A DNA stretch of 64,000 bases, from the NCBI GenBank assembly GCA_037444165.1, contig JBBIMX010000004.1, positions 13,229 to 77,228 on the forward strand. The letters run 5' to 3'. Of the stretch, positions 31,491 through 39,327 are shown one piece after another. The notes beneath the pieces are model-generated. The model was not told the origin of the DNA. It worked only from the letters and a program-made list of their open reading frames with translations, and did no database searches. Both the position numbers and the translations under genes were made by a program. The first letter of the stretch is position 1. Every line of letters begins with the position of its first letter. The stretch comes from CALIBK01 sp037444165 (GTDB taxonomy: Bacteria > Desulfobacterota > BSN033 > UBA1163).

Positions 31491-32900
31491 ATGAAGATTC
31501 TACTGATCTCTATCAATCGGGAACGAATGCCGGCTCCTGTTTTTCCTCTGGGGCTGGCCTATATCGCCCGAGCTTTAAAAGAGAGGGGACATCGGATAGA
31601 AGTATCGGATCTCTGTTTTTCTCAAGATCCCTCTCACGAGGTTCAAGAGGTCCTCTTTCGATTTCAACCGGATCTCATAGGACTCTCCCTGAGAAATCTT
31701 GACAATCTGACCTATCCCCACTCTCTCTCTTATCTTGATGAACTCAAAGAGGTGATCTCCATCTGTCGTCAACTCCCCTCATCAAAATTAGTCCTCGGTG
31801 GCTCAGGGTTCTCCCTCGCACCTAAGGAACTCTTCAATGAACTGGATGTGGATTTTGGGATTATTGGAGAGGGGGAGGAGATCATGGTGAAACTGGTGGA
31901 ATCTCTCGAAAGGAAGGAACCCCTCCCTTTCCTCCCCTCTCTTCTCATCAAAGGGGAACCGATCCCCTCTAAAATCGAAGGGGCCAGAGCCCCGTTGAGT
32001 TTTACCCCGGAACGCTCTTTCTTCAAGAGTGAGCGTTATCTCAGGGAAGGGGGAATGCTTAATCTTCAAACCAAACGGGGTTGCCCTTTCTCTTGTATCT
32101 ACTGCACGTACCCTCTTCTGGAAGGCAAAGAGGTGAGACTCCGGCAGATAGAGGAAGTCATCGAAGAGATCCGACACCTCATCCAAGACGAGGGAGCGGA
32201 TTATCTCTATTTCGTTGACGACCTCTTCAATTATCCCTCTTCCTATGCCGAGCAGTTATGTCGAAAGATGGTTCGGGAAGGACTGAAGGTTCGGTGGAGC
32301 GCCTTTATCCATCCTCGCTTTCTTTCCAAAGAACTCTTAAAATGGATGAAAGAGGCGGGATGTGTGGGGATTGAATTTGGAACCGACTCGGGTTCACCCA
32401 GAATGCTTAAACAGTATCGAAAAGCCTTTTCTCAAGAAGAGATCGTCCGCTCTTCCCGAATCTGTGAGGAACTCGGGATGAATTACTGTCATTATCTTCT
32501 GCTGGGAGGACCTGGAGAGGATGAGGAAACCATCGAAGAATCCTTTCAATTGATGGATCGGCTCAATCCGACTGCAGTCATTGCTATGTTAGGGATCCGT
32601 ATCTATCCGGGAACAGAACTCCATCGACTCGCTCTTCTCGAAGGGAGGATCCAGAAAGGGACTAATCTCGCCTATCCCATTTTTTATCTCTCTCCGAAAC
32701 TTGAAGGAAGATTAGAAGAGATCCTTCGTGAAAAGGCCATGGAGCGAAGACAGTGGATCGTTCCAGGTCTCGAGATCAATCTCTCCAATACCCTGATGGA
32801 ACAGATTCGACAATTTCAGATTCGAGGTCCCCTGTGGGACCTTGTAGGCAGAATGAAACGGCCAAGAATAAGACCCTTAAAAAATGACGGAAGTCATTAA
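31491..32900 (+). CDS. Cobalamin-binding-domain radical SAM protein, copy 4
   Basis: This 469-residue protein has a B12-binding domain (PVFPLGLAYIARALKERGH, LIGLSLRN, VLGGSGFSL, GIIGEGEE) and a radical SAM core with C198, C202 and C205 in RGCPFSCIYC, then YFVDDLF and GIEFGTDSG. It starts 4 bp after copy 3 and ends 21 bp before fabG. With copies 2 and 3 it forms three consecutive B12 radical SAM genes. The target carbon cannot be inferred from sequence. Confidence 0.87.
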   Translation: MKILLISINRERMPAPVFPLGLAYIARALKERGHRIEVSDLCFSQDPSHEVQEVLFRFQPDLIGLSLRNLDNLTYPHSLSYLDELKEVISICRQLPSSKLVLGGSGFSLAPKELFNELDVDFGIIGEGEEIMVKLVESLERKEPLPFLPSLLIKGEPIPSKIEGARAPLSFTPERSFFKSERYLREGGMLNLQTKRGCPFSCIYCTYPLLEGKEVRLRQIEEVIEEIRHLIQDEGADYLYFVDDLFNYPSSYAEQLCRKMVREGLKVRWSAFIHPRFLSKELLKWMKEAGCVGIEFGTDSGSPRMLKQYRKAFSQEEIVRSSRICEELGMNYCHYLLLGGPGEDEETIEESFQLMDRLNPTAVIAMLGIRIYPGTELHRLALLEGRIQKGTNLAYPIFYLSPKLEGRLEEILREKAMERRQWIVPGLEINLSNTLMEQIRQFQIRGPLWDLVGRMKRPRIRPLKNDGSH

Positions 32901-32921
32901 ATCGATTGTGGGAGGTTGACC

Positions 32922-33662
32922 ATGTTACTTCAAGATAAGGTGGCAATTGTGACCGGGGGAACTCGAGGGATTGGAAGGGCCATCTCTCTCCTCTTCGCAG
33001 AGGAGGGGGCAAGGGTCGTGGCTAACTTTTCGAAAAACGTGGAGGCTGCAGAGTCCTTAATTGAAGAAGCTCGGAGCAAAAAATTGACATTAGGGCTCTT
33101 TAAGGCCGATGTGACCCAATTTGATCAAGTCAAGGAGATGGTGGAGGAGGTCTTCAGAGGATACGGAAGAATCGATATTTTAGTGAATAATGTGGGACTC
33201 GTCCGAGACAATTTTCTGATGCTCATGAGTGATGAAGATTGGGACTCCCTCCTCAAGGCAAATCTTACAAGTCTTTTTTATTGCTGTAGGGCTGTCATTC
33301 GGAAGATGATTCCGGAGCGAAGAGGGAAAATTGTCAATCTCTCTTCCATCAGTGGTATCCTTGGAACTTCTGGTCAAACCAACTATGCAGCGACCAAAGG
33401 AGGAGTGATCGGTTTTACCAAATCCCTGGCTCGAGAATTAGGACCCTTCAATATTCAGGTCAATGCGGTGGCTCCAGGATTGATTGAATCTGAGGTGGTC
33501 TCAAAAATGCCAAAAGAAAGGGTAGAGGCCATTATTAAATCCTCAAGCCTGGGAAGGATGGGGAAACCTGAGGAAGTGGCCCAGGCGGTCCTCTTCTTGG
33601 CCTCAGATCGTTCAAGTTATATCACCGGCCAAACCCTCATCGTCGATGGGGGAATCTTATAG
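32922..33662 (+). CDS. fabG: 3-oxoacyl-ACP reductase (FabG-type SDR)
   Basis: This protein of about 246 residues is a classical short-chain dehydrogenase: TGGTRGIG (11-18) binds NADP(H), NNVG is near 89-92, and the catalytic residues are a Ser in LSSISG (141-142), Tyr155 and Lys159 in YAATK. The block VNAVAPGLIESEV is typical of FabG. It reduces the beta-keto group after condensation by the adjacent ketosynthase. The ATG at 32922 lies 6 bases after GGGAGG; a TTG two codons earlier is less likely. No dehydratase (FabZ) or enoyl reductase gene accompanies it. Confidence 0.9.
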   Translation: MLLQDKVAIVTGGTRGIGRAISLLFAEEGARVVANFSKNVEAAESLIEEARSKKLTLGLFKADVTQFDQVKEMVEEVFRGYGRIDILVNNVGLVRDNFLMLMSDEDWDSLLKANLTSLFYCCRAVIRKMIPERRGKIVNLSSISGILGTSGQTNYAATKGGVIGFTKSLARELGPFNIQVNAVAPGLIESEVVSKMPKERVEAIIKSSSLGRMGKPEEVAQAVLFLASDRSSYITGQTLIVDGGIL

Positions 33663-33667
33663 GGAAA

Positions 33668-34885
33668 ATGAAGAGAGTGGTGGTGACAGGATTGGGTGTT
33701 TTTTGTTCGATAGGGAAAAATGTGGAGGAGTTTTTCCGATCCTTAAGAGAGGGCCACTCAGGAATCGGCCCGATCACCCTCTTTGATCCCTCGAAATATC
33801 CTTCGAAGATTGGAGCCGAAGTGAGGGATTATTTCCCGGAAAGATATTTTGAAAAGAAGGAACTTAAGAGGCTTTCGAGGACGGACCAGATGGCCCTTAT
33901 TGCGGCTGAAGAAGCAGTCCGATCCTCTAAATTTGAAACCTATAAGCCCGAAGAAGTAGGGGTCTGCATGGGTGCGGGTGCTGGCGGAATGTTTGAAGCA
34001 GAAGGCTATCACCGGCAAGTGCTTCTCAAGGGAAAATCCCGCCCTTCTTTGATTCTTCCTTTTATCCCAAGCTATACTACAAACCGAATCACAGAACGAT
34101 TTGGACTTTCAGGGCCCAAAATGACCATTACTACTGCCTGCAGTTCATCGGCCACGGCCATCGGTTATGGGGCTGATCTGATTCGAAGGGGAAAATGCAA
34201 AGCCGTCTTATGTGGAGGAAGTGAGGCGTTGTGTGAACTCACTTTTGGGGGATTTAACTCCCTTAAAGCCATGGATCCCTCTCCCTGCAAACCTTTCGAT
34301 CGAAGGAGGGCTGGAATGTCATTGGGAGAAGGAGCAGCCATCTTGATCTTAGAAGATGAGGAGGAAGCAATAAAAAGGGGAGCGAGGATTTATGCGGAAT
34401 GTTTAGGCTATGGAATCGGGGGAGAGGCTTACCATATTACAGCACCAGAACCCAATGGATTCATTGAGGCTCAAATCATGAGGCAAGCCCTTAAAGAGGG
34501 AAGAGTATCTCCAGAGCAGGTCGATTATATCAACGCCCATGGAACAGCGACACCTCTGAATGATAAAGTGGAAAGCCTGGCTATTAAAAGAGTGTTTGGT
34601 GAAAGGGCTTACCAGATTCCTGTAAGTTCGATCAAGTCAATGGTGGGTCATTGTCTGGGAGCGGCAGGGGCGATCGAGGCGGTCGCATCGATTCTTTCCA
34701 TCTTTTATCAATTTATCCCACCCACCCTAAACTTCGAGCAGGGAGATGAGGACTGCGATCTTGATTATGTTCCCAAGATGGCCCGAGAGAAAGAGGTCCA
34801 AGTGGTGCTTTCCAACTCCTTCGCCTTCGGCGGAAACTGTACCTCCCTTGCCTTCGGCAAGATAGATGGATCCTTTATTAGTTAA
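33668..34885 (+). CDS. fabF: Beta-ketoacyl-ACP synthase (FabF/KAS II type)
   Basis: This 405-residue protein has the complete Cys-His-His triad: C158 in TTACSSS, H291 in NAHGTATPLND and H328 in MVGHCLGAAG. Gly-rich SLGEGAA near 218 and the C-terminal NSFAFGGN are also present. It should condense malonyl-ACP with an acyl primer on the cluster ACP. It is the last gene of the run; the TctC promoter begins 12 bp after its stop. Because all catalytic residues are intact, it is a working condensing enzyme rather than a chain-length-factor partner. Confidence 0.92.
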   Translation: MKRVVVTGLGVFCSIGKNVEEFFRSLREGHSGIGPITLFDPSKYPSKIGAEVRDYFPERYFEKKELKRLSRTDQMALIAAEEAVRSSKFETYKPEEVGVCMGAGAGGMFEAEGYHRQVLLKGKSRPSLILPFIPSYTTNRITERFGLSGPKMTITTACSSSATAIGYGADLIRRGKCKAVLCGGSEALCELTFGGFNSLKAMDPSPCKPFDRRRAGMSLGEGAAILILEDEEEAIKRGARIYAECLGYGIGGEAYHITAPEPNGFIEAQIMRQALKEGRVSPEQVDYINAHGTATPLNDKVESLAIKRVFGERAYQIPVSSIKSMVGHCLGAAGAIEAVASILSIFYQFIPPTLNFEQGDEDCDLDYVPKMAREKEVQVVLSNSFAFGGNCTSLAFGKIDGSFIS

Positions 34886-34897
34886 AAAAATTCTTTT

Positions 34898-34926
34898 TTG
34901 ACAATCAAGACCAATTTTTATATATA
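34898..34926 (+). promoter_or_regulatory. Strong sigma-70 type promoter of the tricarboxylate operon
   Basis: TTGACA (34898-34903) and TATATA (34921-34926) are separated by exactly 17 bases. The -35 is preceded by an A/T-tract (AAAAAAATTCTTTTTT) that could act as an UP element. The transcript would start near 34933 and run into a strong TAGGAGGAGG ribosome binding site (about 34945-34955) before tctC. Confidence 0.82.
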
Positions 34927-34962
34927 AAAAAGAGAAATATATTATAGGAGGAGGTAAAAATC

Positions 34963-35928
34963 ATGAAAAAATTTTTCTGGCTACTCTTTGTTGTGTTCAC
35001 ATTGATAGGAGCAATCTGGAGCAAGGCTGAGGCGACCTATCCCGAGAGGGCGATTGAAATCATTGTCCCATTTGGGGTGGGTGGAGGAAGTGATACAGCA
35101 GCGAGGGCTGTAGCGGAAGGACTGAAACCGTTGCTTCCCGTTCCTCTGGTGATTACCAATATGCCAGGGGGTGGAGCAACAAAGGGGATGCTCCATGTCG
35201 CCCAGCAACCCGCAGATGGTTATACCATTCTCGCGGTCACCACTTCCCACCTCATCGATGCCGTAAAGCCCAAAACCCGAGCCCATATCCTAAGAGATTT
35301 TGATCCCATTATGAGAATCCAGTGGGACACCACCACCGTTTTTGTTTCTGGAGAGTCCAAATTTAAAACCCTTTCTGATCTGATTGAATACGGGAAGAAA
35401 CATCCAAGGATGCTCAAATTTGCAGGGACCTCTCCTGGAGGGTGGTCTGAGATCCAGACCGTGGCCTTCTTTAAAAAAGTAGGTATAGAAGTCACCTTCG
35501 TTCCATTTGAGTCAGGAGCAGAAATCAAGGCCGCTATCCTTGGAGGTCACATCCACGGAGCCATGGAGGAACTTGCCGAAACCTTGCCTCTCGTTAAGGC
35601 AGGAAAGTTGAGGGCTTTGGCCGTATTGATGGAAAAGAGGCATCCAGCTCTTCCCGATGTACCATGTACTCCAGAATTAGGAATCGATTATACCCATGGA
35701 TTGATGAGGGCCTGGGCTGTCCGAAAAGGGACTCCCCCGGATCGGATTAAATATCTTCACGATGTGATAAAAAAAGCGCTTGAAACCCCAGTGTATAAGA
35801 AGTTTGAACAGGATAACCATCTCTATGCCCGACCCGGTTACCTTGGGCCTGAAGAGACAAGAAAGTACTGGGAAGACCAGGTGAAATTTTTTACCGAAGT
35901 ATTGAGGGATCTGGGTTATATAAAGTAA
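34963..35928 (+). CDS. tctC: Tripartite tricarboxylate transporter substrate-binding protein
   Basis: This 321-residue protein is a Bug/TctC-type periplasmic binding protein. The signal peptide is MKKFFWLLFVVFTLIGAIW with cleavage likely after AEA. The mature part has the Bug signature IIVPFGVGGGSDTAARAVAE near 33-52, NMPGGGATKG near 68 and the GGHIHGAMEEL loop near 192. It captures a carboxylate in the periplasm and hands it to TctAB. Ligands in this very large family range from citrate to dicarboxylates and aromatic acids; the downstream genes argue for a tricarboxylate here (inference). Confidence 0.92.
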   Translation: MKKFFWLLFVVFTLIGAIWSKAEATYPERAIEIIVPFGVGGGSDTAARAVAEGLKPLLPVPLVITNMPGGGATKGMLHVAQQPADGYTILAVTTSHLIDAVKPKTRAHILRDFDPIMRIQWDTTTVFVSGESKFKTLSDLIEYGKKHPRMLKFAGTSPGGWSEIQTVAFFKKVGIEVTFVPFESGAEIKAAILGGHIHGAMEELAETLPLVKAGKLRALAVLMEKRHPALPDVPCTPELGIDYTHGLMRAWAVRKGTPPDRIKYLHDVIKKALETPVYKKFEQDNHLYARPGYLGPEETRKYWEDQVKFFTEVLRDLGYIK

Positions 35929-35949
35929 CCCATAGTCTCACGGAGAGAC

Positions 35950-36447
35950 ATGAAAAAAACTCATTTAATTGCAAATGGAGCCGTATTTGTTTTTTTTCTT
36001 TTCATGCTGATCCATGCTTTTGGTTTGCATGAGATTAGGCGTTTTGGTGAAGTAGGAAGTGGATTCTGGCCTTTACTCGTCCTCTCCTCTGCGACCATTC
36101 TGAGCTTCATTTTATGGATTAGAGAATGGAGATCAAAAGTGAGAGAGAAGGAAGAACAGCCAGAGGGAAATGAAGGAGATTCTGGTGGGAACAGAATCAA
36201 GGTTTTTGGGAGCATCCTTTGTCTCCTTTTCTATGTCATAGGAATGCCCTTTATTGGATTTATTCTTTCTACCTTTATTTTTATTTTACTCTTTATTTTT
36301 GTTCTTGGAGAGAGGAGAAAGTGGATTTTAGCGCTTTCTCCTCCTTTGGTGACAGGATTGATCGTTTTGGTTTTTGGAAAATTGATTTCAATGCCTCTTC
36401 CCAAAGGAGTGGGTATTTTTGCTGACTTCAGTCGTCTTTTTTACTGA
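35950..36447 (+). CDS. tctB: Tripartite tricarboxylate transporter small permease subunit
   Basis: This 165-residue protein has four predicted membrane helices and the TctB pattern: an N-terminal span with GAVFVFFLFMLIHAF, then FGEVGSGFWPLLVLSSATIL, in which the GxxFWP motif is characteristic, a charged cytoplasmic loop (about 55-80) and two C-terminal spans ending GVGIFADFSRL. It forms the membrane complex with TctA. It lies 21 bp after tctC and 9 bp before tctA. Confidence 0.88.
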   Translation: MKKTHLIANGAVFVFFLFMLIHAFGLHEIRRFGEVGSGFWPLLVLSSATILSFILWIREWRSKVREKEEQPEGNEGDSGGNRIKVFGSILCLLFYVIGMPFIGFILSTFIFILLFIFVLGERRKWILALSPPLVTGLIVLVFGKLISMPLPKGVGIFADFSRLFY

Positions 36448-36456
36448 GCCATTTTC

Positions 36457-37947
36457 ATGATTGAACACTATCTCACTGCCTTTTCGACTATTTTTCTCCC
36501 ACAAAACCTTTTGGCCATCTGTTTAGGTGGATTATGGGGCCTGATGGCAGGAGCCCTTCCAGGAATCAGCACTTCAATGGGAGTCGTCCTTCTTCTCCCT
36601 TTCACTTATGCCATGTCTCCCATTACCGCTTTTACGATCCTGGTAAGTGCCTATTGTGGAGGAATCACTGGAGGATCGATCACCTCTATCCTCTTCGGAA
36701 TTCCAGGGGAACCTTCTTCTGTTCCCACCGTCATTGAAGGCCATTCATTGGCTAAACAAGGGAGAGCCGCTTATGCCCTCTGGGTATTTCTCTTATGCTC
36801 CATTGGAGGAGGCCTCTTTAGTGTGTTTGTGATGATGGGAGCCACTCCCCTGATTGCCAACTTTGCCCTTCGATTTGGCCCTCCTGAATACTTCGCTCTC
36901 ACCATTCTCGGTCTAAGCGTTGTTTCCGGACTTTCTGGAGGTTCCATTTTAAAAGGTGTGATTTCGGCTCTTTTTGGATTATTTTTAGCCATGGTTGGAA
37001 CGGATGGAATTACAGGAGTGGAGAGATTTACCTTTGGAACAAGTATTCTTCTCGGGGGAGTAAGTTTTGTTACAGCCATGGTTGGACTTCTTGCCGTTTC
37101 AGAGATATTGATCGAGGCCGAAGAACCCTTCAAGGAGTATAAAGAGGCATCCGGTTATAAAGGGATGAGAAAAGAATTCCCGAAACTTTCGGATTTCAGA
37201 AAGAACCTCACCAATCTCATCCGTTCTCCCATCATTGGAACCATTGTAGGCGCTTTGCCCGGGGCAGGGGCCACCATTGCGGCCTTTCTTGCCTACGGGG
37301 AGGCTGCAAGAACCTCAAAAAATCCAGAGAAGTTTGGGAAAGGAGCAGTGGATGGTTTGATGGCCGCGGAATGTGCCAACAATGCTTCCACAGGAGGATC
37401 CATGACGATTCTCCTCTCCTTAGGAATCCCTGGAAGCAATACCACAGCGATGTTGATTGCCGCTTTTATGATCCACGGACTTCAACCTGGCCCTCTCCTT
37501 CTGAGTCAGAAGCCAGATATCATTTATGGGATCTTTGTGGCGATGCTCATGGCCAATCTCTTTCTCCTTGGATTGACGATTATTGGAATTCGGGTCTTTC
37601 TTCAGTTGACCAGGCTTCCCTATTCTGTCTTTTCAGCAGCCATCCTCATTCTTTGTGTCATCGGGGCCTTCGGTTTGAACAATAATGTGGATGATCTTTA
37701 TGTGATGTTTACCTTTGGTCTCATCGGTTATTTTATGAGAAAACAGGGCTTCCCCATTGCACCGGCTGTGCTGGGTCTTGTTCTTGGAGACCTTGCGGAA
37801 CTCTCCTTAAGAAGATCCCTTCTCCTCTCCCTGGGTAACCCATTGATCCTTATTTCTCGCCCGATCAGTCTCCTCCTGCTTTGTGGGGCTGGATTCTCCA
37901 TCATATATCCTCTCATTAAAAAACCAAAAGCATTGAAAGGGGTTTGA
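36457..37947 (+). CDS. tctA: Tripartite tricarboxylate transporter large permease subunit
   Basis: This 496-residue membrane protein has about 12 predicted spans and the paired TctA motifs: GALPGISTSMGVVLLLPFTY near 32-51 and GALPGAGATIAAFLAYGEA near 262-280, plus YCGGITGGSITSILFGIPGE near 66 and MTILLSLGIPGSNTTAML near 318. It is the ion-coupled channel of the TTT carrier. The prpD-like gene starts 4 bp after it, so uptake and metabolism are tightly linked. Confidence 0.95.
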   Translation: MIEHYLTAFSTIFLPQNLLAICLGGLWGLMAGALPGISTSMGVVLLLPFTYAMSPITAFTILVSAYCGGITGGSITSILFGIPGEPSSVPTVIEGHSLAKQGRAAYALWVFLLCSIGGGLFSVFVMMGATPLIANFALRFGPPEYFALTILGLSVVSGLSGGSILKGVISALFGLFLAMVGTDGITGVERFTFGTSILLGGVSFVTAMVGLLAVSEILIEAEEPFKEYKEASGYKGMRKEFPKLSDFRKNLTNLIRSPIIGTIVGALPGAGATIAAFLAYGEAARTSKNPEKFGKGAVDGLMAAECANNASTGGSMTILLSLGIPGSNTTAMLIAAFMIHGLQPGPLLLSQKPDIIYGIFVAMLMANLFLLGLTIIGIRVFLQLTRLPYSVFSAAILILCVIGAFGLNNNVDDLYVMFTFGLIGYFMRKQGFPIAPAVLGLVLGDLAELSLRRSLLLSLGNPLILISRPISLLLLCGAGFSIIYPLIKKPKALKGV

Positions 37948-37951
37948 TCCG

Positions 37952-39313
37952 ATGGAGTCTCCCACACGAGCCTTGGCACGATTCTCCTCCAATCTTCGAT
38001 TTGAAGATTTGGACTTAAATCTTATCGAAAGCTTTAAAAAATATCTTCTTGACGGGATCGGTTGCGGGATCTTTGGAAAAAAGCAACCCTGGGTCCGAAT
38101 CGTAAATCAGATGATTAAAGAAGGGAGAGGACGAAGAGAATCGACCCTCTGGCTGGAACGATTTAAAGGCCCGGCTCCTCACATCGCCCTTGGATTAGGA
38201 GTCATGATTCATAGCTTCGATTTCGATGATTATCATAATGCTAAAATTCACCCTGGAGCCGTGGTCATTCCGGCAGTGATCTCCATGGGGGAAAGATTAA
38301 ATGCCCCGGGAAGAAAGATCATCCAGGCGATGGCGGCAGGCTATGAGACTATGGTCAGGGTGGCTCTTGCTACAGGACCCAATTCTTCCCGATTAAGAGG
38401 ATGGCACCTGACAGGAACCACCGGGACATTTGGTTCTGCTTCAGCTTCAGGCAATCTTCTTGGACTGGATGAGGAAAAGATGACCAGTGCTCTGGGGTTG
38501 GCAGGTACTCAATCCGCAGGCCTTTGGGCTTTTAATGTGGATGGGGCCATGAGCAAACGATTTCATCCTGGAAGATCGAGCCAGAGCGGTATCATGGCAA
38601 GTCTTCTTGCTTCAAAAGGATTTAAGGGACCTTCTCAGATTCTTGAGGCCGAGGATGGAGGATTCTTTAAAGCCACCTCTGACGAGGCCAATCCCTCATT
38701 CGTCTTTGAAGGTTTAGGAGAGAAGTTTTTTAGCCTTGAAACCAATATCAAACCTTATGCTTGTTGTGCAAGCATTCACTCCTCCATTGATGGAATTCTT
38801 AACCTTAAGAAGACCTATGGCTTTACCCCTTCAGAAGTGGAGAAGATCAGAGTGGGCACAGCTCATGGAGTGATCCTTCAGTGTGGTTTTCCATACCAAC
38901 CTAAAAGTGTCCTTCAGGCCCAGATGAGCCTCCAATACTGTATCGCTGTCTCCTTGCTCGAGGGAAAGGCCCTGATCGAACAATTTTCCGAAAAGAAGAT
39001 CTCTGACCCAGAAATCTTACACCTTGCTGAGCGTATCGAAGTTCACTTAGATCCCGAGATCGATAGGCTTTATCCAGAAAGATTTGCAAACAAGGTGGAA
39101 GTCACTTTGAACAATGGGAAAAGATTGGAGATAAAAGTCGACTCACCATTAGGTTCTTTTGAAAAACCAATGACCATTGAAGAGGTAGCCCAGAAATTCA
39201 GAAGTTTAACCCAAGGTATAATCCACGAGGAAAAATCTCAGGCAATCATTGAGAAAATCAAAAAAATAGAGGAGATCAAAGAAATTCAAGAACTCACCAA
39301 ACTTTTAACATAA
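37952..39313 (+). CDS. MmgE/PrpD family protein (2-methylcitrate dehydratase/aconitate decarboxylase-like)
   Basis: This 453-residue protein is a full-length MmgE/PrpD fold member: DGIGCGIFG near 32, HSFDFDDYHNAKIHPGAVVIPA near 88-109, LRGWHLTGTTGTFGSASASG near 150, KRFHPGRSSQSGIMA near 209 and KPYACCASIHSSIDGIL near 270. The family contains 2-methylcitrate dehydratase, cis-aconitate decarboxylase and iminodisuccinate epimerase, which share this fold. Placement between a tricarboxylate carrier, a PrpF isomerase and aconitase points to a citrate or aconitate substrate (inference). No prpB or prpC is present, so a methylcitrate cycle is not supported. Confidence 0.85.
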   Translation: MESPTRALARFSSNLRFEDLDLNLIESFKKYLLDGIGCGIFGKKQPWVRIVNQMIKEGRGRRESTLWLERFKGPAPHIALGLGVMIHSFDFDDYHNAKIHPGAVVIPAVISMGERLNAPGRKIIQAMAAGYETMVRVALATGPNSSRLRGWHLTGTTGTFGSASASGNLLGLDEEKMTSALGLAGTQSAGLWAFNVDGAMSKRFHPGRSSQSGIMASLLASKGFKGPSQILEAEDGGFFKATSDEANPSFVFEGLGEKFFSLETNIKPYACCASIHSSIDGILNLKKTYGFTPSEVEKIRVGTAHGVILQCGFPYQPKSVLQAQMSLQYCIAVSLLEGKALIEQFSEKKISDPEILHLAERIEVHLDPEIDRLYPERFANKVEVTLNNGKRLEIKVDSPLGSFEKPMTIEEVAQKFRSLTQGIIHEEKSQAIIEKIKKIEEIKEIQELTKLLT

Positions 39314-39327
39314 AAAGGGAGTCCGCG

